Made by a program: the position numbers and the translations under genes. DNA of 33,473 bases from Pseudovibrio axinellae (GTDB lineage: Bacteria > Pseudomonadota > Alphaproteobacteria > Rhizobiales > Stappiaceae), in contig NZ_FOFM01000021.1 of assembly GCF_900110875.1 (NCBI RefSeq), positions 1 to 33,473 of the forward strand, written 5' to 3'. Below, in pieces: positions 17,501-24,721 of the stretch. The notes below the pieces were generated by a model. The model searched no databases. It was not told the DNA's origin and saw only the letters and a program-made list of their open reading frames with translations. Positions within the stretch are counted from its first letter, which is position 1. Every line of letters begins with the position of its first letter.

Positions 17501-19145
17501 CGAGACCCATTCCGGCCCATTGAGCTCCGTTTCCTGAGAATGCAAATGCGCACTTTCCAGTGAATGCTGCCTTATTGGAATAAATTACGTTTGCGTTTTT
17601 TTTGCTCTCAGCAAAATCGACAAGAGCAGCCTTTAACGCATCTACATCATCTCCAACAATAATCGCCTTTTCTTGAAACCCGCGTTTCCTGTGATAACTC
17701 GCGGCGCAAACTTGCTTGACGTTGTTCGCTTTAATCACATCGTCCTGCACGTATTTTTCAGCAAGTGCCAGCAACGCTTCCTTTGTTGGTGCTGAAAGGG
17801 GCAAGCAGGAACTGGTTTCTTGGCGGTCAGCGATTTGCCGAACATTATCACTGGTGTTTTCTGGATCACGGATTATGACGTGTGCGTTTGTACCACCGAA
17901 ACCAAAGGAATTGATACCAGCATATCTGGTGCCTGAATCACGAGAGAGTTCAACCCCTTTGCTGGCGACTTTAATGTTCAATGCGTCAAAGTCGATATCC
18001 GGATTTGGTTCATCAAAATGCAAGCTGGCTGGGAAATAGTCGTGTTGAAGTGCTAGGACAGACTTTGCCAATCCAACTAGGCCTGAGGCTGGTTCAAGGT
18101 GGCCTACGTTTGTTTTTACGGAACCAATCGGCAAAGGAGAACGACGCTTTTGGCCCAGTGTTCGCCCAATTGAGCCGGCTTCGGCAGGGTCGCCAACACG
18201 CGTTCCAGTGCCGTGCGCTTCGATAAACGCCAGCTGGTTAGGATCGATGTCGTGCGACTTGTAAATACGCTCGAGGAGGTTTGCCTGCTCCACATCGGAT
18301 GGAAGGGACATGCCAACTGTGCGTCCATCCGAGTTTACATCAACGGCAACAATATCTGCATGCGAGCGCTGGCCTTTCCAGCGAGGCGCATCTTTTCTAC
18401 GGATGACAAGTGCGACCCCACCTTCTGAGCGCACATAACCATTTCCTTTGGCGTCAAAGGCCTTACATTGCCCATCTGACGAAAGCATTGTCGCTTGCGC
18501 GAAGCCAACAAAAGGAAAGGGGCTTGCCAGCACGTTGACGCCTGCGACGATCGCGCAATCAATTCTTCCAGAGTTTAAGGCGCGGTATGCCTCATGGAGC
18601 GCGACTAAGGATGACGAACAAGCCGTATCGACTGTGAAGCTCGGCCCTTTGAAGTCATAAATGTAAGAGAGGCGGTTTGAAATAATGGAAAGCGTATTGC
18701 CAGTCATAAAGTGACCGGTTGCAACGTTAGGATCAAATAAGCTTTCATTGGCATAGTCAAGGGCAGACGCACCCACGTAAACACCCACTTGGTCACCGGC
18801 CAGGACATCAGGTGAAATGCCTGCGTCTTCAATAGCTTCCCAGGTAAGTTGCAACAAAATTCGCTGCTGCGGATCCATTTGCTCCGCTTCCCTCGGAGAG
18901 ATTCCGAAAGCTGTTGGGTCGAAATCCCAAAGGTTTTCCAAAACACCGGCCTTAAACGTATAGGCTTTACCCGGTTCGGAAATGCGAGGGTGAAGGTATC
19001 TGAAGTGCGACCAGCGGTCCGAGGGAATCTTCGAAATACTGTTCTGTTCAGAACGCAATAAGTGCCATAATGCTTCCTTATTTGAAGCTCCCGGTACCCG
19101 AACAGATAAACCTACAATTTCCAACACGCAGCAAAGCCCATTCAT
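11562..19145 (-). CDS. rkpA: RkpA-like reducing type I polyketide/fatty acid synthase
   Basis: A 2527-residue megasynthase. Domains in order: KS about 5-425 (active Cys176 in VDTACSSSL; HGTGT; VGHLEPASG); AT about 525-840 (Ser624 in GHSIGE; YPFHS, closest to malonyl-type HAFH); DH about 890-1170 (His927 in DHVINGQMIFPG; Asp in AELDGCFHG); a degenerate C-methyltransferase about 1330-1540; structural KR part about 1570-1750; ER about 1800-2095 (HGGAGGVG at 1922-1929); KR about 2120-2300 (GGLGGFG at 2127; Tyr2268); ACP about 2405-2490 (phosphopantetheine Ser2436 in GMDSL). No thioesterase is present, so the chain should leave by another enzyme, plausibly RkpG. All reductive sites look intact, implying a saturated chain made iteratively. 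Architecture and neighbours match rhizobial RkpA, which is required for K-antigen capsule. Confidence 0.9.
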   Translation of the reverse strand: MNGLCCVLEIVGLSVRVPGASNKEALWHLLRSEQNSISKIPSDRWSHFRYLHPRISEPGKAYTFKAGVLENLWDFDPTAFGISPREAEQMDPQQRILLQLTWEAIEDAGISPDVLAGDQVGVYVGASALDYANESLFDPNVATGHFMTGNTLSIISNRLSYIYDFKGPSFTVDTACSSSLVALHEAYRALNSGRIDCAIVAGVNVLASPFPFVGFAQATMLSSDGQCKAFDAKGNGYVRSEGGVALVIRRKDAPRWKGQRSHADIVAVDVNSDGRTVGMSLPSDVEQANLLERIYKSHDIDPNQLAFIEAHGTGTRVGDPAEAGSIGRTLGQKRRSPLPIGSVKTNVGHLEPASGLVGLAKSVLALQHDYFPASLHFDEPNPDIDFDALNIKVASKGVELSRDSGTRYAGINSFGFGGTNAHVIIRDPENTSDNVRQIADRQETSSCLPLSAPTKEALLALAEKYVQDDVIKANNVKQVCAASYHRKRGFQEKAIIVGDDVDALKAALVDFAESKKNANVIYSNKAAFTGKCAFAFSGNGAQWAGMGLDAYAANPTFKRTFKKIDKLFEPLSGWSLKTELFNQDLEIGLKKTSVAQPLLFAVQVALCDALADYSLKPDMVLGHSIGEVAAAHISGALTLESAVSLVYHRSAEQEVVAGHGTMAALVLPADEAQKLIAKSGFDSIEIAAENSPKSVSLSGTKEDLDGFAKFARANHVAFRKVSLNYPFHSRLIEPVEHPFRNAVGTVATHTTNVPFISTVTGAVADGLELTDDYWWRNLRRPVLFSKAVATAIDLGAQTIVEIGPKPILQSYLRQVLAEKGGKGSALASLSNESHGDTDPVLNLAARAFVAGITVDTEKLFGKNPSERVELPSLPWQNKPYRFENSGEANMGIFRGGDHPLLGWRPNANYNLWTTHLDRFTVPFLEDHVINGQMIFPGAGYVEMALAAGASLYGTASVELKSMDILQALVLSDDYLMEVQTEISEETGTVQISSRMRLSGDDWTLHAVGRVRKLETAPPEIQLDFESASLINTGEEIYDAALTYGLQFGPSFQRAQNVSQVDKGTFIVHLAALEEREKCSPFGLHPAELDGCFHGLLSLFKETTAHNSRPKAYVPIFFDKVRQYQSGISPAYVRIQVKRASNLSILADFQIFDENDDIIAVILGGRFRATELGRQDNPSDLVYRVETALQRDPAKPIERLNHSFPPIEDYVAKKFQTVEDEAEREAYLLLNAAAQRTAFDIISLFADTEQTITIEDLPVNNRRYFVNLLTILQEAGAVTECGTGLFDLNSDFELPEFDLLVESVLEESPQDIAAATILASTRQHVLSCLKLAGLEDSSFEHSSAMLEQYWYSSPEAQTRSQCVSQWLKTSLANWDTDTPLKVLDLSGSGLNLAKDIQQSLPDHVTQICIADSNHKSASRLSASVLDEPNIMVFDTSNEGKNHTWEAVLEHAPFDIIVSSGLLHAASQSEPDLFHKLGHALVEGGQLIAIEPPADVFHDVAFGLSQDWFSGSIADDYPVGPLKTSNDWVAEIGAKSFEELVAIEALKDGTSILLLHACGKPTETEEISDHPETTPDNKAMIILAGQAKREQEIAKAIQNDPRLASCNVTLLDADSENYDLYTASGWKKALVGSDFLDADMKTIVHLYGLTETGDSPVDHVIKRCVSCVGLVKAYPGLAGQLTLVAAGGSGLNPTLATPVQTAAWVFARVLGNEAPELSPLAFDVCLDDENSSIASDVIEALGDKNDENEFLQQKKNHVVSRVKSGFGQSSWKPAENVELTFAEAGSLNQLTWQGQQRVDPSEDDVEIQVAATGLNFRDVMWTLGMLPEEALEDGYGGPNLGLEVSGVVTRVGANVAGLAEGDKVVAFTSGGYSSYVTCPKFAVAKLEQSQDLVAAATYPVAFLTAYYSLVHLGDLKEDQWVLIHGGAGGVGLAALQIAKHIGAKTIATAGSDEKREILRLLGADHVLDSRSLEFPDQVMELTNGKGVHAVLNSLAGEAMEASINVVRPFGRFLELGKRDYYANTKIGLRPFRRNVSYFGIDLDQILLHDSELARELIEDVFALIKDGSLKALPYRQFDGRNVQDAFRLMQRSGHIGKILITPPKPELVKVPQERKSLAFSPDGHHVVIGGLGGFGLEVCRWLADNGARRITLTSRSANVSEQHERLFEALADKGVTVSVLSCDVTDRSAVHSLLNELRQSAPIKSITHAAMVLDDGIIQQLDEQRFRKVLEPKVQGASLLDELTRQDELEQFILFSSATTMIGNPGQSHYVAANGYLEGLARARRRLGKPAIAVGWGAIGDVGFLARNTDVSDKLSRHLGEATIKAREGLDILKRVVEQDDGVEQNAVVHIGRFAWAAAHQSLSLLSKPLFREIVGRADGDNESDSATDIRSLIEDKTDPEANEIVAHLLAIEIGRILRLPAEDISHQRPLAEFGMDSLMGLELRMGIQKRFNLEIPLVSISGGTCLDDFAAQILQKIRKRENGDMAAEDSSHSVLAGQHVADDMDDAQKSAVRDILDTHHDKTVRILN

Positions 19146-19737
19146 TTATAAGACACCACCCCAATTCATGATGTCAGCAGTAAAAGTTAGTGTTGAGTAT
19201 ATTACCTTGCTGCGATTGGGGTTCCAAAAAAAGCCACATCAACAGATATTTTATTAATAAGAGACTAATTACGGGATCTTAGAGGTGTAAAATTGATTAG
19301 TTTCCTTGAGTTTTCATGGTGCAAATAATTATATTCTGAGCTTATTGAATTGCAGCTTTTTATTGACCTTCGAGATCTTATCCAAGATTCGTTATTACGT
19401 ATTTTCTCAAGAATGCATGTGTGTGTTATTTCGATAACAACTAGGGTTTACATAATATCGATCAAAATTTATATTTGTATCTGGTGTTTGTTTTAGCGAA
19501 TATGTTCCTTCAAGTAAGTAGTTCAATTTTTATTATTTAAATATTTAAAGTATATATGTCCCAATTGATTTGTTGCTATCACAAGTAGTATGTGGCGAAT
19601 TACACGAGGCGATTCCTTGCTATCTTAATGTAATCTTATTTTGTTAATGCGTTCGGCAGTTTATAAAACGCCGATGAGGTTCGTTAGATACTGCAGACTT
19701 ATCTCAAGATTATTTGGCGGACCCTTATTGATTTGGC
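19146..19737. other. AT-rich intergenic region upstream of rkpA
   Basis: About 590 bp without a credible gene on either strand, much richer in A+T than its surroundings. It separates rkpA from the end of the fic gene. A candidate rkpA promoter on the minus strand is TTGGAA (19222-19227), a 17-bp spacer and TAATAT (19199-19204). An inverted repeat ACCCCAAT (19158-19165) and ATTGGGGT (19215-19222) flanks that -10 element. No clear terminator for fic was found. An AT-rich upstream region of this size is compatible with silencing or binding by MucR/H-NS-like proteins, which is inference. Confidence 0.45.
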
Positions 19738-21273
19738 TTATATTTTTTCATCAAAGCACCTCGTATATATATTTTCGACTAGCTCTTTTTCTTCTAGCGT
19801 AAGTGCAGCAAATTCTTTGGATTTGGCGCGTTCAGAGAGCTTTCCATTGTTTTGGTTTAAGAATCGGAAGAGGAGATCTGCAAGACGGGCCGGCATATCT
19901 ACGACTTCGTTGAGTTCACGTTGAAAGCGATCATGGCTCTGTAAGAAGCGGGCCTCTTCGGGCAGATCGTGTTCAACTGTTTGCATTACGCAAGCGTAAA
20001 GAAACTGGGCATGAGCCGTTGCATCAAAGAAACGATAGAAGTCAGCGGTGTCATTGGTTACCGTTAGATTGCCTTGCTGTGTAGGCTGCCAGTCAACTTT
20101 ACCGAGCAAACGCGTAGAATAGTCCTCCAAAACCTGCCTGTAGTCGTCGATCCGTTCCAAAATAACGGAGGACACAGGAAACACGACCCCGGCTGGATTG
20201 AAGCCACGCTGTGCAAGGACATGATGGAACAAGTAACGGTGCAGCCTACCATTTCCGTCTTCAAAGGGGTGCACATACACAAAACCAAAAGCGAGGACAG
20301 CTGCTGCGAGAACGGGATCCAAGTGTTTTGCATGGTCTTGCGCAAAGTCAATCATGCCTTTCATGAGGCTTGATAAATCCTCCGGCTTTGCACTGATGTG
20401 GTCCGGAACGGGCATATGGCTTTCGCGGTCATGTATGCCGACAAAGCCGCCTTCTTCGCGGAATCCCAGTTGCACGAAGCGATCATCCCCAATGACGATG
20501 CGCTGGAGACGAAGAAACTCTTCAATGCTGAGCGGCGTTTTGCCCGACTCCGCAATTGCGCGGCCCCATCGTTGAATGCGGTCATGGGCAGGTCGTTCGC
20601 CCTCTATTTCGAAACTCGACTTGCTGTCTTTGAGCAGGAGAAAGGCTGCGGTGCGTGCAAGCAGGTCTTTTGGTACGGAGGCGGCAGCTTCCATGGCCTT
20701 TTGCTGGAGGTTTGCTTGCTGAAAAACCTCCAACTCCTTCCTGCGGAAGATGAGAGGGCAAAAGAGCGGAGTACCTGGTAGGTTGTTGCGAACACGGTGG
20801 CGCGGTGAGGCGATGGGAGTTCCGCCGTACTGTTTTGCCGTATCCAGTGCGTCGACATAGGCGCCAGTTTCGACCGCTGGTAAATCAAGCAAGTCATTCG
20901 TAAGCCATTCATATAAAAACCAAATCCGGCGGGAGTAGCGACCCGTTGGACGTGACTTCACCATTTCCTCAATTGGTTTTGGGCCACAGGCAAGGAAGAG
21001 CCGCTTCAATACTGCAAGGTCCAACCCCTCATTTTTTAACGCAAAGGTGAGGTGCCCAAGCAGTGTCGGTTCTGGGGCGTGGCGGGGGGTGAGAATATGC
21101 CAGCCGTCTTTTTCGATGATCTTGTGACGGTCTCCGATTGCGTATAAAGTGTGCGGGATGGGGACACGAAGGTCATAGGCATCAATTAGCGCGGCATACC
21201 CAGCGGGAGTCGCAGGCACTGGGAGCCAGCTTTCGCGAAAAACTGTTACGGCCTGTGAAAAAGTCTTACTCAT
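19738..21273 (-). CDS. Class II Fic family protein
   Basis: A 511-residue protein with the Fic motif HPFEDGNGR at residues 335-343, a full match to HPFx(D/E)GN(G/K)R. Such enzymes usually transfer AMP from ATP to a Ser, Thr or Tyr hydroxyl of a target. Upstream in the same chain Ser220-Phe-Glu-Ile-Glu224-Gly225 fits the inhibitory helix motif (S/T)xxxE(G/N), placing it in the self-inhibited class II. Residues 1-200 form an N-terminal region I cannot assign; it includes basic stretches that might bind DNA. The C-terminal 100 residues are helical-looking. ATG 21273 has GGAG at eight bases. It lies 112 bp downstream of hmgA on the same strand, with a repeat array over its promoter. No separate antitoxin gene adjoins it, consistent with built-in inhibition. 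Confidence 0.88.
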   Translation of the reverse strand: MSKTFSQAVTVFRESWLPVPATPAGYAALIDAYDLRVPIPHTLYAIGDRHKIIEKDGWHILTPRHAPEPTLLGHLTFALKNEGLDLAVLKRLFLACGPKPIEEMVKSRPTGRYSRRIWFLYEWLTNDLLDLPAVETGAYVDALDTAKQYGGTPIASPRHRVRNNLPGTPLFCPLIFRRKELEVFQQANLQQKAMEAAASVPKDLLARTAAFLLLKDSKSSFEIEGERPAHDRIQRWGRAIAESGKTPLSIEEFLRLQRIVIGDDRFVQLGFREEGGFVGIHDRESHMPVPDHISAKPEDLSSLMKGMIDFAQDHAKHLDPVLAAAVLAFGFVYVHPFEDGNGRLHRYLFHHVLAQRGFNPAGVVFPVSSVILERIDDYRQVLEDYSTRLLGKVDWQPTQQGNLTVTNDTADFYRFFDATAHAQFLYACVMQTVEHDLPEEARFLQSHDRFQRELNEVVDMPARLADLLFRFLNQNNGKLSERAKSKEFAALTLEEKELVENIYTRCFDEKI

Positions 21274-21389
21274 GCACTAACTCCGTGAAAAACTGTTACA
21301 CAAAATAGCGCATTGCTTCACTAATGTGAATACCTGTAATTTCTGGCGTTACATATGAAAATTCGACATATGCCGTGAAAAACCGTTAT
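21234..21389. repeat. Direct repeat array over the fic promoter
   Basis: The 16-bp motif CG(T/C)GAAAAAC(T/C)GTTA(C/T) occurs at 21234-21249 (inside the first fic codons), 21284-21299 and 21374-21389 (over the hmgA stop codon), all in the same orientation. A diverged copy, GTGAATACCTGTAA, is at 21326-21339. Start-to-start spacings are about 50, 41 and 49 bp. A partial GTGAAAAA also follows at about 21254. The arrangement looks like an operator array for fic, perhaps for autoregulation. No other gene depends on this stretch. Confidence 0.6.
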
Positions 21390-22750
21390 TTCACACCGGG
21401 TGTGCCATCAAACTTGCGGTTGAGGCCGGCCCAGCAGTCTGCATAGTCGTCTTGAAGAGGCGCATCTTTACCTGCAAATTCAGTAAGTTGTTGTGGGAAG
21501 CGAGTCTCGAACATAAAGCTCATCGTGTCTTCAAGCTTTAACGGGTCCCAACTGCTGTAGGAGGCTTTCTCAAAGGCGTCCTTATCTGGTCCGTGAGGCA
21601 ACATGCAGTTGTGAAGGCTGATGCCGCCGGGCACAAAACCTTGTGGTTTGGCATCATATTGACCGCATATATTGCCCATCAGCTCGGACATGATGTTTTT
21701 GTGGTACCACGGTGGCCTGAAGGTATTTTCCTGTGGGAGCCAGCGGGGCGGGAAGATGACGAAGTCGATATTGGCCGTCCCCTCTTCGGCGCTGGGGGCG
21801 GTGAGTACGGTAAATATGGATGGGTCAGGATGGTCGAAACTGATGGCGCCGACCGGGGAGAAGTGGCGTAGGTCGTACTTGTAGGGTGTGTAATTTCCAT
21901 GCCAGGCAACCACATCCAAAGGGGAGTGGTTGATCGTTGTTTTGTGAAACTCTCCGCACCACTTTACCGTGACGTGCCGGGGCTTTTCTATATCTTCAAA
22001 ATGGGCGACGGGTGTTTTGAAATCTCTAGGGTTTGCAAGGCAGTTAGCGCCTATTGGCCCACGGTGTGGTAACGTGAACTTTGCACCATAATTTTCGCAA
22101 ATGAACCCTCTGGCCGTTCCGTCTGGCAGGCTCACTTGAAACAGGATGCCGCGTGGAATAATGCAGATTTCGAGTGGTTCCAGATCAATAATTCCTAGCT
22201 CAGTTGTGATTTTCAACCGTCCAAGTTGGGGGACAACGAGCAGTTCGCCATCGGCGCTATAAAAGAAATCCTCCACCATATCGGAGTTGGCAAGGTAGAC
22301 GTGGGTGGCCATTCCCATCTGGAGGGTGACGTCTCCAGCTGTTGTCATGGTGCGGATTCCGTCGATGAAGGTGAGTTGTTGGTTGTCAGGGAAGGGAACC
22401 GGGTCCCAGCGATATTGGCCGAGTGAGATTATATCGCGGATGATGTTTGGTGCGGACTTCCAATAGGGTAGTGATATTTTCTCTAGTCTGTTCAGATGCT
22501 TAACAGATGGCCGGATGCGATATAGCCAGGAGCGTTCGAGCGTTTTGTTGGGCGCGGTAAAAGGTGAACCGGAAAGTTGTTCGGCGTATAGTCCATATTC
22601 CACGCGTTGTGGAGAGTTGCGCCCCTGGGGGAGCGCGCCTTTTAACGCTTCGGTTTCAAAGTCATTTCCAAACCCTGGCATGTACCCAGCTGTCGTCCCA
22701 TAATGGCTGTCATGCGAGGTGGCCGTGGGTTGGTCATCTGACTTTTTCAT
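21386..22750 (-). CDS. hmgA: Homogentisate 1,2-dioxygenase
   Basis: A 454-residue enzyme that opens the ring of homogentisate to maleylacetoacetate in tyrosine and phenylalanine breakdown, using Fe(II). The start region [20 protein letters not shown] is diagnostic. The iron ligands seen in the human enzyme are matched by His350 (WYHKN), Glu356 (MSELMG) and His386 (LPHGPD). Length is normal. ATG 22750 has GGAG at eight bases. The usual partners (maleylacetoacetate isomerase, fumarylacetoacetase, hydroxyphenylpyruvate dioxygenase) are not in the window, so the gene stands alone here. A palindrome CTGATCAG at 22809-22816 lies about 60 bp upstream and could be part of an operator. Confidence 0.97.
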   Translation of the reverse strand: MKKSDDQPTATSHDSHYGTTAGYMPGFGNDFETEALKGALPQGRNSPQRVEYGLYAEQLSGSPFTAPNKTLERSWLYRIRPSVKHLNRLEKISLPYWKSAPNIIRDIISLGQYRWDPVPFPDNQQLTFIDGIRTMTTAGDVTLQMGMATHVYLANSDMVEDFFYSADGELLVVPQLGRLKITTELGIIDLEPLEICIIPRGILFQVSLPDGTARGFICENYGAKFTLPHRGPIGANCLANPRDFKTPVAHFEDIEKPRHVTVKWCGEFHKTTINHSPLDVVAWHGNYTPYKYDLRHFSPVGAISFDHPDPSIFTVLTAPSAEEGTANIDFVIFPPRWLPQENTFRPPWYHKNIMSELMGNICGQYDAKPQGFVPGGISLHNCMLPHGPDKDAFEKASYSSWDPLKLEDTMSFMFETRFPQQLTEFAGKDAPLQDDYADCWAGLNRKFDGTPGVK

Positions 22751-23195
22751 CTCTTACTCCAACGCGTTAGCTGTGGACTTTAATTGCTGGCTCATCGAGT
22801 TGATCTGTCTGATCAGCACTATCAGAGCACAAAATTGCAAGCTCAGAACCAGCTCTATCTGAGGGGACAATCTATTTTATGATTATTGCTGGAAGAAGGT
22901 GACGTCGTGCGCTCGTTTGCGTTGCTATGTTTATAGGGTCTTTTTAAGTGACCTGTCAGATTGATAAAAACATAATAATATCAACCGCCTAAATCATTTT
23001 TATATGATCAGACGTAGCTACCGTTTTTTTGCGCGGTTTTGCGTTTTTTAAAATGGCTTGGCAGAGCCACACAAACACTTGCCGATCTGCTGTTGATCTG
23101 ATGGCAGCCGCCAGGCTGATGGCCTGAGCCCAAGACACTTTAAAAGGGAGCAGGCCGTCTCGTTTTCATTGCATAGCCGGCTTAACCGGAAGCCT
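22751..23195. other. Intergenic region, hmgA upstream
   Basis: About 445 bp. It must hold the hmgA promoter on the minus strand, but no strong hexamer pair stands out. The CTGATCAG palindrome (22809-22816) and a T-rich stretch at 23022-23050 are the only notable features. Short open frames here have no recognisable similarity and no ribosome site. Confidence 0.4.
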
Positions 23196-23387
23196 TCAGC
23201 TGGAGCGATGCATGTTTTTGATCTTTTCATCGGTCCTGTACTGCCCCAGAGCATACACAGCCCAAATTGCAGCTGGTAGCCAGCCAATCAGCGTGAGCTG
23301 AAGCAAAAGACAGAAGATCCCCTGAAACGGACGGTTGATTGTGAAGAACACAACAAATGGAAGTAGGATCGCTATGATCAAACGCAT
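23196..23387 (-). CDS. YqaE/Pmp3-family small membrane protein
   Basis: A 63-residue protein with two hydrophobic helices (about residues 2-15 and 22-45). The spacing LLPFVVFF...LLLQLTLIGWLPAAIWAVYAL matches the Pmp3/YqaE (UPF0057) family, where the second helix normally reads L-x-L-x-G-(Y/W)-x-P-x-x-x-x-A-x-Y. Members are small proteolipids of bacterial and fungal membranes linked to salt and low-temperature stress; the mechanism is unclear. ATG 23387 has GGGAG at nine bases. The common P-P-x-x-V start is replaced by LPFVV, so it is a divergent member. It stands alone, without partner genes. Confidence 0.7.
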   Translation of the reverse strand: MRLIIAILLPFVVFFTINRPFQGIFCLLLQLTLIGWLPAAIWAVYALGQYRTDEKIKNMHRSS

Positions 23388-23960
23388 GAAGACAATCTCC
23401 CGATTAATAAAATCTCTCTTACTAAACACCATCTCGTGTGGTTTTGAGGGCTATGTGCTGAAAACCACCCGGCATGATGTGAGAACCCTGAGTCTCAACG
23501 CTGAGGTATGGCGCAGTTGTTTCACTTAAAGCAAGTGATTTACGCAAAGTCAGTAAAGTGAGCCAGCAGCTTTGCTGGTGAAAGTCGTACCTGATATCAC
23601 CCTACGAGGCCTGTGCGTTGTTAAATGACTGCAACGGACTCTTTTGGTGTGAAACTGTTGCAACAACCTGCCCACTGTTTAACTGACTAAAGCCTATTGA
23701 TCAAAAATTGTATCGTTGGGGGCGGTCAAGGCCAACGCATGAGTTCGGCTCCAGATGAACAGTTATGACGTCCGCCCGTTTTAGTGAAAGGTTGTTTTGA
23801 AAAAGGAGAAAGGATCACCGCATCATACACGAGAGAGTATAGGCCAGTGTTCGCGATAAGGTTGACCGGAAGCAAGCGGCGGGCCTAGCACGATCAAACT
23901 TCTAAGTTGTGCTGGGAGTTGGCCTGGGTGGAAGGGCGCGTCCGGCCCAGGCCGGGTCTA
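23388..23960. other. Intergenic region without recognisable genes
   Basis: About 570 bp. Six-frame reading gave no protein I could recognise. A small hairpin CCAGCA/TGCTGG is at 23563-23578. The 3' side has a stronger hairpin (23921-23953). Sequence character suggests decayed DNA, but no parent gene could be identified. Confidence 0.35.
23921..23953 (-). terminator. GC-rich hairpin after the small membrane gene
   Basis: GGCCTGGG (23921-23928) and CCCAGGCC (23946-23953) form an eight-base perfect stem with a 17-nt loop, starting eight bases after the stop of the gene ending at 23961. No uridine tract follows on the minus strand, so intrinsic termination is uncertain; it may simply protect the 3' end. 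Confidence 0.3.
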
Positions 23961-24305
23961 TCATACAATAAGGCGCCGTCCCTTGATGGTCTGGGACAAC
24001 CACCCAATAGCTGCTCCGAAAACGACAGCCATCACGAGAATTGGGACAAGAAGGTCCGACTGACCATGTATGAAGACAAACTCAATCAACCAAGGGATAT
24101 TGAAGAGCAGACACAATCCAATGCTCTTGATGATTGGATGCACCGGTAAATCCGCTGAGGTATGGATCGCCCAACCGACCATTGTCCAGACTGCAATTGC
24201 ACTGGCCAAATCAGCGGGTTTGACTGGCCCGGACAAAACAAAAACAACGCAATCCAGTAATCCGGCCAACACTCCAATTGCTATCCCCTCCAGGTGAAGT
24301 CTCAT
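23961..24305 (-). CDS. Small four-helix membrane protein, unknown function
   Basis: A 114-residue hydrophobic protein with about four predicted membrane helices: GIAIGVLAGLLDCVVFVLSG, ASAIAVWTMVGWAIHTS, IGLCLLFNIPWLIEFVFI and LLVPILVMAVVFGAAIGWLS. I do not recognise the family with confidence. ATG 24305 was chosen because AAAGGG precedes it by six bases; ATG 24320 and 24323 are alternatives. It lies 35 bp after the ABM-like gene on the same strand, so the two probably form an operon divergent from the WYL regulator, which may control both. Confidence 0.6.
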   Translation of the reverse strand: MRLHLEGIAIGVLAGLLDCVVFVLSGPVKPADLASAIAVWTMVGWAIHTSADLPVHPIIKSIGLCLLFNIPWLIEFVFIHGQSDLLVPILVMAVVFGAAIGWLSQTIKGRRLIV

Positions 24306-24340
24306 TTTAAACCCTTTCATCATGTTGTGGAGGAGAGGTG

Positions 24341-24649
24341 CTATTCGTAGGTCTTCAACGACTGACACACTTCGAATTCTTCATCGGTCATGTCCATTAC
24401 CGAAAAAAATGCATGGCAAATTTCTGAGGTTTTTTCTTTTTCGATTACGACGTCCATGTCATTGGCGCTTCGGAACTTGACGACATCTAGATAAGTCCCG
24501 TCGGGTTTACGGACGAGTTCACGACGTAGAATGCCGGGTTGCTTTGAGGCGAAGCCAACCTCAAAGGCATCGGAGGCTGTGAGCAGGTCTTTCTCGGTTT
24601 TGCCCTTTGCGAGCTTAATTTGCGCAATAACGGTAATAGGTGCAGTCAT
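24341..24649 (-). CDS. Dimeric alpha-beta barrel (ABM-like) protein
   Basis: A 102-residue protein with the strand-helix layout of the ABM/ferredoxin-like dimeric alpha-beta barrel superfamily. It begins with ITVIAQIKLAKG, then a helix, then QPGILRRELVRKPDGTYLDV, which is the usual F-x-G-x-x-x-x-x-x-x-x-x-x-G-x-x-x-x-x-x pattern. Members include quinone-forming monooxygenases and stress-response proteins without cofactor. The exact role is unknown. ATG 24649 has AAGGA at about eight bases. It is the first gene of a two-gene unit divergent from the WYL regulator, and the shared operator at 24690-24718 lies just upstream. Confidence 0.6.
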   Translation of the reverse strand: MTAPITVIAQIKLAKGKTEKDLLTASDAFEVGFASKQPGILRRELVRKPDGTYLDVVKFRSANDMDVVIEKEKTSEICHAFFSVMDMTDEEFEVCQSLKTYE

Positions 24650-24689
24650 TGTATGCTTTCCTTTCATAGTGAATATGAGAGTTTTATTG

Positions 24690-24718
24690 ATAAATAAGAC
24701 AATTTATGTCCTATTTAT
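24690..24718. promoter_or_regulatory. Palindromic operator between the ABM-like gene and the WYL regulator
   Basis: Arms ATAAATAAGACA (24690-24701) and TGTCCTATTTAT (24707-24718) are inverted repeats with one mismatch in 12 and a 5-bp spacer. The right arm ends three bases before the regulator's ATG at 24722, so a protein bound here would block its transcription or initiation, and it also sits over the likely promoter of the divergent genes. Binding by the WYL regulator itself is inference. Confidence 0.65.
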
Positions 24719-24721
24719 TTG

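Noticed and set aside
23650-23960. Possible transposase OrfA relic on the plus strand
   Set aside because: Short stretches such as RITASYTREYRP only loosely resemble IS3 OrfA; stops interrupt and no helix-turn-helix is visible.
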